Notes under the pieces: model-generated
The model's database searches: none
Told to the model about the DNA's origin: nothing
What the model saw: only the letters and a program-made list of their open reading frames with translations
Part shown: positions 33,248 to 41,613 of the stretch, in pieces
Position numbering within the stretch: position 1 is the first letter of the stretch
Layout of the letters: each line of letters starts with the position of its first letter
Source of the DNA: Seohaeicola zhoushanensis
Lineage (GTDB): Bacteria > Pseudomonadota > Alphaproteobacteria > Rhodobacterales > Rhodobacteraceae
Length of the DNA: 64,000 nt
Direction: 5' to 3'
NCBI RefSeq assembly: GCF_014656415.1
Contig: NZ_BNCJ01000001.1
Location: forward strand, 485,406 to 549,405
Position numbers and translations under genes: made by a program

Positions 33248-34033
33248 TCACTTGATCTCGTTGGTGACCGACATCATCTGGTCGGCGGTCTCGATCGCCT
33301 TGGAATTCATCTCGTAGGCTCGCTGGGCCGAGATCAGGTCGGTGATCTGCTGGATGATGTTCACGTTGGAATCCTCGAGGAACCCTTGCCGGATCATCCC
33401 CACGCCCGGATCGCCCGGCACCGCCTGCTGCGGATCGCCCGAGGTATTGGTCGCCTCGAGCAGGTTGTTGCCCAGCGGGCGCAGGCCGGCGTCGTTGATG
33501 AAGGTGGTCAGTGTCAGCTGGCCCAGCTCCACCGGGATCGGGTCGTTCTCGATATAGGCGCTGACGATGCCCTGCTCGCTCACCTCGATGTCGACGGTAT
33601 TCTCGGGCACCACGATGCCGGGGTCGACCTCGTAGCCCTGCAGCGTCACGATCTGCCCCTCCGCCGACAGCTGGAACGAGCCGTCACGTGTATAGGCATT
33701 GGTCCCGTCCGGCAGGTTGACGGTGAAATAGCCGCGCCCCTCGACCGCCATGGCCAGCTTGTTCTCGGTGGCGATCAGCCCGCCCTGCACGTTCAGCCGC
33801 ACGGTGCCGACGGTGCGCACGCCAAGGCCGATGTCCACACCGGTCGGTCGGACCGAGCCCTGTTCGGACGTCGCCGCGCCCTCGCGCGAGCGGTGGTCGT
33901 AGATCAGGTCCTGGAACGCCGCGCGGGCCGACTTGAAGCCGGTGGTATTGGCGTTGGCGATGTTGTTCGAGATGACATCGACGTTTGTCTGCTGCGCCAT
34001 CATGCCGGTGGCCGCAATTCCCAAGGCTCGCAT
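33248..34033 (-). CDS. flgG: Flagellar distal rod protein FlgG
   Basis: FlgG forms the distal rod. The 261-residue product begins MRALGIAATGMMAQQTNVDV with NNIANANTTGFK, and has the central LAMAVEGRGYFTVNLPDG. It ends with the conserved terminal helix (INIIQQ-type NVNIIQQITDLISAQRAYEM). Length and motifs match FlgG rather than FlgF. It follows flgF by 12 nt. Confidence 0.96.
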   Translation of the reverse strand: MRALGIAATGMMAQQTNVDVISNNIANANTTGFKSARAAFQDLIYDHRSREGAATSEQGSVRPTGVDIGLGVRTVGTVRLNVQGGLIATENKLAMAVEGRGYFTVNLPDGTNAYTRDGSFQLSAEGQIVTLQGYEVDPGIVVPENTVDIEVSEQGIVSAYIENDPIPVELGQLTLTTFINDAGLRPLGNNLLEATNTSGDPQQAVPGDPGVGMIRQGFLEDSNVNIIQQITDLISAQRAYEMNSKAIETADQMMSVTNEIK

Positions 34034-34045
34034 GGTTCGTCTCCT

Positions 34046-34795
34046 TTACCCCAGCCGCCCGAGGCGCTGCAGCGTGTCCCGCCGCAACTCGTCGCTGCCG
34101 TTCATCAGATTGATTGCGCGCTCGTAGGAGCGCTGGATTTCCATCAGCCGGGTCATCTCGGTGACCGGCTGCACGTTGCTGCTCTCGATCGAGCCTTGCA
34201 CCACCTCGGTCCGCTCGGCCGGAACCTGCAGCCCCGTCCCGGTTCCCGGCGGGCGCACAAGCATCCCGTTGCCCAGCCGGTTCAGCGCCTGCAGGTCGGG
34301 CAGGTCAAAGACGCCGATGCGGGCGATAGGGCCGGCGATGCTGCTCGAGATCGTCCCGTCCCGTGCGATCTCGATATCGCCGGCCCCCGGGGGGATCGAG
34401 ATTTCTCCGCCCCCCGTGTCCAGCACCCTGGCCCCGCTCAGTGTCACCAGCGCACCGTCGGTATCGACGGTGAAACGGCCATCACGGCCGTAGGCGATCT
34501 GGTTGTCCTCGGTGCGATACGAGAGCCAGCCCTTGCCCAGCAGCGCCACGTCCAGCGCGTTGCCGGTCTGCGACAGCGCGCCCTGGCTGTCGTCGGTGAA
34601 CGACCCGGTCTCGGCCACGAAGCTGATCTCGGTCTCGGCATTCTCGGCGCCGCCCTTGTGCAGATAGCTCTCGAAGACGATGTGCTCGCCCTTGAAGCCG
34701 GCGGTATTGGCGTTGGCGATATTGTTGGCAGTAACATCCAGGTCCCGACGCATGGACTGCGCGAGCGAAAGGGCTACGTAGGTTGAATTGTCCAT
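34046..34795 (-). CDS. flgF: Flagellar rod protein FlgF
   Basis: FlgF is the proximal-distal rod junction protein. The 249-residue product begins MDNSTYVALSLAQSMRRDLD, then ANNIANANTAGFKGEH. It ends with TEMTRLMEIQRSYERAINLM, the shared rod/hook C-terminal helix. First gene of the minus-strand flgF-flgG-flgA-flgH block, divergent from the gene at 34887. Confidence 0.94.
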   Translation of the reverse strand: MDNSTYVALSLAQSMRRDLDVTANNIANANTAGFKGEHIVFESYLHKGGAENAETEISFVAETGSFTDDSQGALSQTGNALDVALLGKGWLSYRTEDNQIAYGRDGRFTVDTDGALVTLSGARVLDTGGGEISIPPGAGDIEIARDGTISSSIAGPIARIGVFDLPDLQALNRLGNGMLVRPPGTGTGLQVPAERTEVVQGSIESSNVQPVTEMTRLMEIQRSYERAINLMNGSDELRRDTLQRLGRLG

Positions 34796-34840
34796 CGTCA
34801 GACCTTCTTAACTTTGGTCGACCTGTCTTCTGTTGTTGTA

Positions 34841-34864
34841 TATCATGATTAATAATCTATGATA
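34841..34864. promoter_or_regulatory. Inverted repeat between flgF and the 34887 gene
   Basis: TATCAT (34841-34846) and ATGATA (34859-34864) form a 6-bp inverted repeat around an AT-only-plus-C 12-nt spacer in the 91-bp divergent region. It is a candidate operator or promoter element for both directions. Support is positional only. Confidence 0.3.
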
Positions 34865-34886
34865 ACGCAAGCGTATATGAAGAACT

Positions 34887-36731
34887 GTGGGCAACTTGCG
34901 GCTATATTCATTTTTATTCATGGCCGGTGCCGCGGTGTTCTTGATGCCCGTGGCAGAGGCGATGTCTGAAAGCGGCCCTCCGGCCGAGACCGTTCTGCTG
35001 CCGCAACAGTTCCGTATGCCGCATTTCGAGACCGGCAGCTTCCTGCAGCGCCGGCGCGATCTCTACGCCAATATCGCCAATGCCCGACGCTCCGAGCCAC
35101 CCGACGAGGAAGGCAACCGCTACCAGGGCGTAGCCGAGATCCGCGCGCTGCTCGACCTGGCCGAGTTCGACCTCGCCCACGGTCTCGCCGCAGAGGGGCG
35201 CGACGTGCTTGCCGGCCTCACGCCCGGCCTGGTCCGCGCGCACGAGCTGAAGCGTGCCTCGCTCGAGGTCGGGCTGGCGGCGATAGATACCCGCGACATC
35301 CCGCTCTCCGAGGGCGCAGAGGCGCTGCTCGATCCGAAATACGACCTCTGGCGCGACCAGGCCGTTCTGGTGCTGCTGCACCACTGGAAGAAGGGCGAGG
35401 TCGAGGAGGCCGGGAAATACGTCGATGTCGCGGCCAAGCGGCTCTACCAGTATTCCCGCCCCTTCGTGCGCAAGGCGCTGCCCGCGATGCTCGACACCGC
35501 CGTGGAAACCCGGCAATGGGCCGCCGCGCGCCGCCTGGCGGGGCGCTTCGCGCTTGACCCGGAACTGGCGGAGTCGTCCAACTACCTGTTCCAGCTTGCC
35601 CGCACCGCCGAGGCCGGGGGCGACTACCTGACCGCCTTCGACAACTACCTGAAGGCGGGGCAAGGCAACGATCTCTGGGCCCACCGCGCCCGGATGGGGC
35701 TGATCCAGCTTGGCCTGAACACCGGCACCCTGCCGCTGCAGGACGCCCGCACCCTGCTGGAACAGGCCAGCCGCGACTGGACCGGGGACGCCTGGGGCGT
35801 TGCGGTGCTCAAGCAGCTTGCCGACACCAACCTCCAGCTCGGCGATGGGCTTGGCGCGCTCAAGGTGCTTTCGAACATCATGTCGCGCTATCCCGACACG
35901 CCCGACGCCCAGCTGGCGCGCCAGCAGGCGCGCAGCCTCTGGACCGATTTCTACGCCCGCGGTGCCGCCGGAAAGCTGTCGCTCTCCGACTTCCTGACCG
36001 GCCACCGGCGTATCTCGGAAGGCTACCGCTTCGAGCCAGGCTTCGACCTGCAGACCGAGGCGCTGGCGGATCGGTTCATGAGCCTCGGCGCCACGATGGT
36101 CGCCGCCGACGAATACCGCGAGACGCACGACTTCCTGCTGGTGGCCCGCGATCTCGGCCTGGTCGAGACCGACGACCGCCGCCTCGACATGCTGCGGCTG
36201 AAACAGGCCGATGCGCTCTATCGCGGCGGCCAGCTCGACGAGCTGGCCTATATCCTTGCCGAGGGCCTGCGCGGCGAGGAGGCCGACCTGCAGGACCGCC
36301 TCAACCTGTTGCGCGCCGGGCTCCATGCCGAGCGGGGCGAGGCCGCGGACGTGGTCGATACCGAGGTGGCCGAACCCACGCTGCACTACCTTCGGCTGCG
36401 CGCGGCCGCCCATTTCGGCCGGGGCGACTGGGAAGAGGCCAAGCGGCTCTACGCCATCATCCTCGGCCGCGCCGGCAAGGACGCGACCTACAGCGACGCG
36501 GTGCGGCTGCTGCTCTCGGCCCACCGCTCGGGCGACAGCGAGACCGCCATCGAGGTGGCGCGCCGGTTCCAGGAAGTCACGCAGCGGCCCGACTGGGCGC
36601 GCATCGCCAACAGCCTCACCGAAGAGGCGCCCGACCTGCTGCCCCTGCGCGCGGTGACTGCGCAGCAGCGCGTCGACACGGCGGAAAAGACGCTGGAAAA
36701 CCTGCGCAATCTCAAGTCTTCGGGCAACTGA
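34887..36731 (+). CDS. Large periplasmic helical-repeat protein in the flagellar cluster
   Basis: A 614-residue protein with an N-terminal signal peptide (about 1-25, ending AEA). The rest is predicted helical solenoid with TPR-like pairs, for example LFQLARTAEAGGDYLTAFDN, LKQLADTNLQLGDGLGALKV and LRLRAAAHFGRGDWEEAKRL. I recognise no enzyme motif. The GTG start at 34887 is upstream of flgE and divergent from flgF. A periplasmic scaffold or chaperone for rod or ring assembly is plausible, but no homologue with known function comes to mind. Confidence 0.75.
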   Translation: MGNLRLYSFLFMAGAAVFLMPVAEAMSESGPPAETVLLPQQFRMPHFETGSFLQRRRDLYANIANARRSEPPDEEGNRYQGVAEIRALLDLAEFDLAHGLAAEGRDVLAGLTPGLVRAHELKRASLEVGLAAIDTRDIPLSEGAEALLDPKYDLWRDQAVLVLLHHWKKGEVEEAGKYVDVAAKRLYQYSRPFVRKALPAMLDTAVETRQWAAARRLAGRFALDPELAESSNYLFQLARTAEAGGDYLTAFDNYLKAGQGNDLWAHRARMGLIQLGLNTGTLPLQDARTLLEQASRDWTGDAWGVAVLKQLADTNLQLGDGLGALKVLSNIMSRYPDTPDAQLARQQARSLWTDFYARGAAGKLSLSDFLTGHRRISEGYRFEPGFDLQTEALADRFMSLGATMVAADEYRETHDFLLVARDLGLVETDDRRLDMLRLKQADALYRGGQLDELAYILAEGLRGEEADLQDRLNLLRAGLHAERGEAADVVDTEVAEPTLHYLRLRAAAHFGRGDWEEAKRLYAIILGRAGKDATYSDAVRLLLSAHRSGDSETAIEVARRFQEVTQRPDWARIANSLTEEAPDLLPLRAVTAQQRVDTAEKTLENLRNLKSSGN

Positions 36732-36737
36732 AGAAGA

Positions 36738-36754
36738 TTCCGCAAGAAGCGGAA
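36738..36754. terminator. Small hairpin after the helical-repeat gene
   Basis: TTCCGC-AAGAA-GCGGAA is a perfect 6-bp stem starting 7 nt after the stop at 36731. No U-run follows, so termination is uncertain. It may separate this gene from flgE. Confidence 0.4.
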
Positions 36755-36776
36755 CAAATGAAAAATACCCAATTCT

Positions 36777-36802
36777 TTAACCTGCATGAAATTTTTCATG
36801 CA
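36777..36802. promoter_or_regulatory. Palindrome and TTAA element upstream of flgE
   Basis: TGCATGAAA-TT-TTTCATGCA (36783-36802) is a perfect 9-bp inverted repeat with a 2-nt centre. It overlaps TTAA-N7-GAAA (36777-36791), a half-match to a CtrA-type box. It lies 47 bp before the flgE start. The size suits a dimeric repressor or activator operator. Confidence 0.5.
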
Positions 36803-36848
36803 TATCTATCCCTCAGCTAAGCACAAAGACGTCTATAGGGACACGTAC

Positions 36849-38159
36849 ATGAGCATTTCCAGCGCAATGCAAACCGGGGTTGCCGGCCTTCTTGCGAATT
36901 CCTCGGCCGTCAGCACGATCTCCACCAATATCGCCAACGCGAACACCGATGGTTATCGCCGCAGCTTTGCCCAGATGGTCACCACCGCCTCCTCCACCGG
37001 GGAAGGCGGTCATGCCGGCGTCCGCGCCGTCTCGCGCCAGAACGTCACCGTCGAAGGTTCGCCCCGCCTGACCGGCGTCACTTCGGACATGGCGATCAGC
37101 GGCTCGGGCTTCTTCGTGGTCTCGCGCAACCCGAACGAAACCGTCGCCGCGAACTATGCCTTCACCCGCGCCGGCTCGTTCACGCCGGATGCCGACGGCA
37201 ACCTGCGCAACGCGGCGGGCCTCTATCTCGCCGGCTTCCGCTATGACAACAACGGTTCGCTCGGCACCGTCGACCGGTCGCAGTTCAGCGACCTGCAGAC
37301 CGTGAATGTCGGCGACGTGACGATCCGCGGCGAGGCGACCACCTCGATCTCCGTGCAGGGCAACCTGCCGGCCGACTATACCGGCCCCGACAGCACCGCC
37401 GCGATCGACGGCCAGCCGCTGGTGACCTCGCAGGAGTTCTACACCGCGCTCGGCGCCGCGCAGCGGGTCGAGTTCTCGTGGCTGCCCTCGACCACGCCCA
37501 ACCTCTGGACCCTGACCATCGCCGCCGAAGGCGTCGATCTCGGCTCGGTCGACATCACCTTCGCCGACAGCGGCCCCACCGCCGGCGCGCCGCTGACCTA
37601 TTCCAACGTGACCTCGATGGCGCCCGCCCCGGCGGCCTTCTCCTTCGACACAGCGACCGGTCTTGCCAGCCTGACCATCGACAACGGCACCACGCCGCAG
37701 GTCATCGAGCTCAGCATCGGCACCCCGGGCGAGATCGACGGGCTGAGCCAGTTTTCCGGGGCCGGTGTGACCGTTGCCGGTGACATCGACGGCTATGCCA
37801 CCGGCGAGCTGGTCCGCTACGAGATCGACGACAAGGGCGACCTCTACGGCATCTTCGACAACAACGCCCGCCACCTGCTCTACCACATCCCGCTGGCCGA
37901 GGTGCCGAACCCCGACGGGCTCAAGCTTGTCGACGGCAACGCCTACCTGACCACCCAGGCCTCGGGTAGCTTCAACCTGCTCGGGCCCGGCACCGGCGCC
38001 ACCGGCACCATCACCACCGGGTCGCTCGAATCCTCGAACGTCGAACTGGCCGAGGAGCTGACCCGTCTGATCCAGACCCAGCGGGCCTATTCGTCGAACG
38101 CCAAGATCATCACCACCGTCGACGAGATGATGGACGAGACGACGCGTCTCAAACGCTGA
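36849..38159 (+). CDS. flgE: Flagellar hook protein FlgE
   Basis: FlgE polymerises into the hook. The 436-residue product begins MSISSAMQTGVAGLLANSSA with TNIANANTDGYRR, and contains GFFVVSR and AFTRAGSFTPDADGNLRNA. It ends with the conserved VELAEELTRLIQTQRAYSSN helix. I chose ATG 36849. Upstream ATGs at 36786 and 36798 lie within or next to the palindrome and lack conserved residues. First of flgE-flgK-flgL. Confidence 0.95.
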   Translation: MSISSAMQTGVAGLLANSSAVSTISTNIANANTDGYRRSFAQMVTTASSTGEGGHAGVRAVSRQNVTVEGSPRLTGVTSDMAISGSGFFVVSRNPNETVAANYAFTRAGSFTPDADGNLRNAAGLYLAGFRYDNNGSLGTVDRSQFSDLQTVNVGDVTIRGEATTSISVQGNLPADYTGPDSTAAIDGQPLVTSQEFYTALGAAQRVEFSWLPSTTPNLWTLTIAAEGVDLGSVDITFADSGPTAGAPLTYSNVTSMAPAPAAFSFDTATGLASLTIDNGTTPQVIELSIGTPGEIDGLSQFSGAGVTVAGDIDGYATGELVRYEIDDKGDLYGIFDNNARHLLYHIPLAEVPNPDGLKLVDGNAYLTTQASGSFNLLGPGTGATGTITTGSLESSNVELAEELTRLIQTQRAYSSNAKIITTVDEMMDETTRLKR

Positions 38160-38187
38160 TCCGACGACTGACTGAGAAGGTGACGCC

Positions 38188-39597
38188 ATGAGCGGGATTA
38201 CCAGTGCGTTCAACGTCGCCCGATCCGGTCTGGCGATAAACTCCCAGTGGAGCGAGGTCGTCTCCGGGAATATCGCCAATGCCGACAACCCGGACTACGG
38301 GCGCCGGACGCTGAACCGCGCCTCCTTCTCGGACGGTTCGGTGGTCGCGACCGGCGTGATCCGCGCGACGGATGCCTCGTTGACGCGCATGTTCCGCGAG
38401 GAATACGGGCGCATGACCCGCCAGGAGGCGCTGAGCACCGGCCTCACCGCCTATACCACCGCGCTCGGCTCGATCGACGATGCCGGCGCGCCGACGCAGT
38501 TGCTCAGCCAGTTCCAGACCAGCCTCGACTTCCTGTTCAACGACCCCGGCCAAAGCTCGCTGCAACAGGCCGCGCTGCAATCGGCGCAGGCGCTGACGCG
38601 CGGGCTGAACCGGGTGTCCGGCGATCTCGATACCGCCACGAACGAGACCTACCAGCGGCTGACCTCGGACATGACCGAGGCCAACAAGCTGATGCAGCAG
38701 ATATCGGACGTGAACACCAAGCTGGCGCGGACCGAGCCGAACAGCGCGCTCTACGTCACGCTGAAGGACCAGCAGGAGTCGGCGCTGAACCAGCTGTCGG
38801 CCTATGCCGACATCAAGATCAGCGACGGCCCGCAGGGCTCGGTCAACGTGCGCACGACGGGCGGGGCGCGGCTGATCGACGGAACGGAGGTGTTCAACTT
38901 CGAATACGACCGCGGCACCGGCGTGCTGACGGCCGGCGGCTACGAGGTCACTCCGGGCCGGGCCATCGGCGTGAGCGAAGGCAGCATCGCCGGCCATGTC
39001 GAGCTGCTGGTGACGACCCTGCCCAAGATCCGCCTCCAGCTCGACGAGTTCGCGCGCGGCCTGATCCAGACCTTCGAGAACAGCGATGCCTCGATCGCCC
39101 CGCCGGCCGCCGGTCTCTTCACCGACAACGGTGCGGCCTATGACCCGGCCTCGCTGACCGGCCTTGCCGGGCGGATCTCGGTCAATGACGCGGTCAACCC
39201 CAACGCCGGCGGCGCGCTCTGGCGCCTGCGCGATGGCATCGGCGCGACGACGCCGGGGGCGCAGGGTGAATCGACCCAGCTCGGTGCCTTCATCGACGCG
39301 CTGGATGCGCCCCAGTCCTTCGACGGCGCCAGCGGCCTGCCCACGGGCATCGCGCTGTCGGAATTCGGCGCCGCGATGATCTCGGCCCAGCAGGACATCC
39401 GCGCCCGCGCCGACGAAGCCTTCGACAATTACGCCGCCTCTGCCGGCAGCATCGACGACGCCCGCCTGAACGCCCAGGGCGTCAGCCTCGACGACGAGTT
39501 GCAGCAATTGCTGATGGTGGAAAAAAGCTATGCCGCGAATGCCCAGGTGATCAGCGCGCTGTCGGACATGCTCGACGCGTTGCTGGCGGCAACCTGA
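38188..39597 (+). CDS. flgK: Hook-filament junction protein FlgK
   Basis: FlgK is the first hook-filament junction protein. The 469-residue product starts MSGITSAFNVARSGLAINSQ and has GNIANADNPDYGRRT. It contains VNTKLAR and LNQLSAYADIKI, and ends with VSLDDELQQLLMVEKSYAAN. The ATG follows GAGAAGG. It is shorter than enteric FlgK (about 550), as is common in this group. Confidence 0.94.
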   Translation: MSGITSAFNVARSGLAINSQWSEVVSGNIANADNPDYGRRTLNRASFSDGSVVATGVIRATDASLTRMFREEYGRMTRQEALSTGLTAYTTALGSIDDAGAPTQLLSQFQTSLDFLFNDPGQSSLQQAALQSAQALTRGLNRVSGDLDTATNETYQRLTSDMTEANKLMQQISDVNTKLARTEPNSALYVTLKDQQESALNQLSAYADIKISDGPQGSVNVRTTGGARLIDGTEVFNFEYDRGTGVLTAGGYEVTPGRAIGVSEGSIAGHVELLVTTLPKIRLQLDEFARGLIQTFENSDASIAPPAAGLFTDNGAAYDPASLTGLAGRISVNDAVNPNAGGALWRLRDGIGATTPGAQGESTQLGAFIDALDAPQSFDGASGLPTGIALSEFGAAMISAQQDIRARADEAFDNYAASAGSIDDARLNAQGVSLDDELQQLLMVEKSYAANAQVISALSDMLDALLAAT

Positions 39598-39612
39598 AGA
39601 ATAGGTGACTGA

Positions 39613-40680
39613 ATGGCCGACCTTCTGAGCAATATCTCGACACTCCAGTCCTCGCTGGCGCGCCGACGCGAGGTCGCGCGGCTGACCATCGGCATGTCGA
39701 AGGCCGAGAAGGAAGTCACGACAGGCCTGCGCGCCGACCTGTTCCGCGACCTTGGCCAGCGCGCGGCGGAATCCGTGCGCCTGCGCAACATCGTCGCCCG
39801 GAACGAGGGCTACATCGCCTCGAACAAGCTGCTGAACGGCCGCATGGAGATCACCTCCATCGCCATGTCCGAGATGCGCCAGGTCGCCGACGATTTCCTC
39901 GCCCTTGCGGTCAGCGGCGCCAACCCCGGCGACGCCATCAGCTCGGAACTCCAGGCCAACGCCCGCTATGCCATCGAGCGTATCGTCACCCAGGCCAACA
40001 CTGTCTATCAGGGCAGCCACATCTTCGCCGGCATCGACCAGGACAGGAAGCCGATGCAGGGCTGGACCCAGACCAGCGCCGCGACCGGTCTCTCGCCCGA
40101 GGACGTGATGACCTCGGTGATCGGCGCGGGCCCGGCCAGCCTGGCCGATGTGGCCACCATCACCGCCGAGGTGAACGCGGTATTTGATGGCACCCATGCG
40201 ACCGCCGGCTATACCTACGAGGGCACCTTCTACAACGGCACCGCCGCCGCCACCGGCCAGCGGGTCGAGGCCCGGATCGGCGAGGGCGTGACTGTCTCGC
40301 ACGGCATCCAGGCCAATGACGACGGCTTCACCGAGCTGATGAAGGGCCTGTCGATGCTGGCCTCGATCGACGTCTCGAAAATCACCGACGAGGCGACCTA
40401 CGGCGCCTATCTCGATGCGGCGGTGCAGTCGATCTCGATGGGCTCGCAGAAGCTGCTCGGCGCCGAGGCCAGCCTCGGTTCGACCCAGGCGCTGGTCGAG
40501 GAAACCATCGAACGGCACGAGAAGGTCAACGACGTCTATGCCATCCGCATGGTCGATCTCGAAGGGGTGGATGCCTACGAGGCGGCAACGCGGCTCAGCA
40601 TGTTGCAGACCCAGCTCGAAGCCAGCTATGCCGTCACGGCGCGGCTTTCCAGCCTGACGTTCCTGAACTTCCTGCGCTGA
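39613..40680 (+). CDS. flgL: Hook-filament junction protein FlgL
   Basis: FlgL is the second junction protein and belongs to the flagellin superfamily. The 355-residue product has a flagellin-like N-terminus (STLQSSLARRREVARLTIGM and on) and a flagellin-like C-terminus (YEAATRLSMLQTQLEASYAV, TARLSSLTFLNFL). It is 15 nt downstream of flgK. It ends exactly where the convergent ftcR-like gene ends. Confidence 0.92.
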   Translation: MADLLSNISTLQSSLARRREVARLTIGMSKAEKEVTTGLRADLFRDLGQRAAESVRLRNIVARNEGYIASNKLLNGRMEITSIAMSEMRQVADDFLALAVSGANPGDAISSELQANARYAIERIVTQANTVYQGSHIFAGIDQDRKPMQGWTQTSAATGLSPEDVMTSVIGAGPASLADVATITAEVNAVFDGTHATAGYTYEGTFYNGTAAATGQRVEARIGEGVTVSHGIQANDDGFTELMKGLSMLASIDVSKITDEATYGAYLDAAVQSISMGSQKLLGAEASLGSTQALVEETIERHEKVNDVYAIRMVDLEGVDAYEAATRLSMLQTQLEASYAVTARLSSLTFLNFLR

Positions 40681-41391
40681 TCACTCGGCTGCGACAGGCG
40701 CCAGCCGGATGTCGGCCTCGTCGAACTTGTAGCCGCGCCCGTGTACCGTCTCGATATAGGGATGGCCCGAGGCTGCTGCCTGCCCGATCTTCTTGCGGAT
40801 CTTGCAGATATAGACGTCGATGACCTTGTCGAAGGGCTGGTCGTCCGACATGCCGTAGACCGCGTCGTAGATCGCCGCCTTGGAGGTCACCTTGCGCGCG
40901 TTCAGCACCAGTTGCTGGAACACCTTGTGCTCGCGCCGCGAGAGCTTGACCCGCTGTCCGTCGACCTCGGGGTCGCGCCCGTCGAAGAAGGCGGTCACCT
41001 CGCCCACGGTGATGCTGTCCGCCGCATGGCCATGCGCGCGCCGCAGCACAGCGTTGATCCGCGCCTTGAGCTCGAGCGCGCGCACCGGCATCACCACGTC
41101 GTCATCGGCCCCGGCATCGAGCGCCTGCGCCGCGTTGTCGGCGTCACGCTCGGGGCGCAGTACCAGGATGGGGTTGGCAATCCCGGCCCGGCGCAGCTGG
41201 AGGATCTGCGTGATCAGGTCGGGATTGGCCACGAGCAGGAAGGCATGAGCCTCGTGCCCGTCACGGTTCAGGAGGCGCAGATCGCCGCGGAAGAACTGCG
41301 GTTTGATCTGGGTTGGCGTCATCCGTTCGGCCCGCAGGTCGTTCAGCCACTGCTGTGACTGCCCTTCAGCCTGATACAGATAGACGTGCAT
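40681..41391 (-). CDS. ftcR: FtcR-like flagellar transcriptional regulator
   Basis: A 236-residue OmpR/CtrA-type regulator. The C-terminal winged helix (KLSRREHKVFQQLVLNARKV, DKVIDVYICKIRKKIG, YIETVHGRGYKF) is close to CtrA and FtcR, the Brucella flagellar master regulator. The receiver-like N-terminus lacks the phospho-Asp (FLLVAN at that position) and the conserved Lys (VMPVRALEL), so phosphorylation-independent action is likely. The ATG at 41391 follows GAGGTAGG. It is divergent from flgI and convergent with flgL. Confidence 0.83.
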   Translation of the reverse strand: MHVYLYQAEGQSQQWLNDLRAERMTPTQIKPQFFRGDLRLLNRDGHEAHAFLLVANPDLITQILQLRRAGIANPILVLRPERDADNAAQALDAGADDDVVMPVRALELKARINAVLRRAHGHAADSITVGEVTAFFDGRDPEVDGQRVKLSRREHKVFQQLVLNARKVTSKAAIYDAVYGMSDDQPFDKVIDVYICKIRKKIGQAAASGHPYIETVHGRGYKFDEADIRLAPVAAE

Positions 41392-41613
41392 CCCTACCTC
41401 AGCAAAGCCGCCGTGCCCCGTGACACGGCAAGTTGAACCCATCTTAAGAATAGAATTCATAAATAGTCAACGATATCTCCAAGTACTGTTCCAACTATTC
41501 TTGAAGCGTATGGGATTATGTGACAAGCTGCACTCCATCGGCGGTTTGCACATGACTGATCTTGCCCGCGCAGGCCCGCCGCCTGTGGCGGGTTCAACCT
41601 CGGAGCGGCCCTC
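41392..41613. promoter_or_regulatory. Divergent ftcR-flgI control region
   Basis: This 222-bp gap is AT-rich in the middle. It holds an inverted repeat AAGAATAG (41446-41453) and CTATTCTT (41495-41502), with CCAAGTACT between them (about 41479-41487). AAGAATAG also occurs before fliF, and CAAGTA-type strings precede several other flagellar genes. Autoregulation by the FtcR-like protein would be a simple reading, but it is inferred. Confidence 0.4.

Noticed and set aside
36786-36848. Earlier ATG starts for flgE at 36786 and 36798
   Set aside because: They fall in or next to the palindrome and add residues unlike hook-protein N-termini. The ATG at 36849 gives the conserved MSISSAMQTG start.
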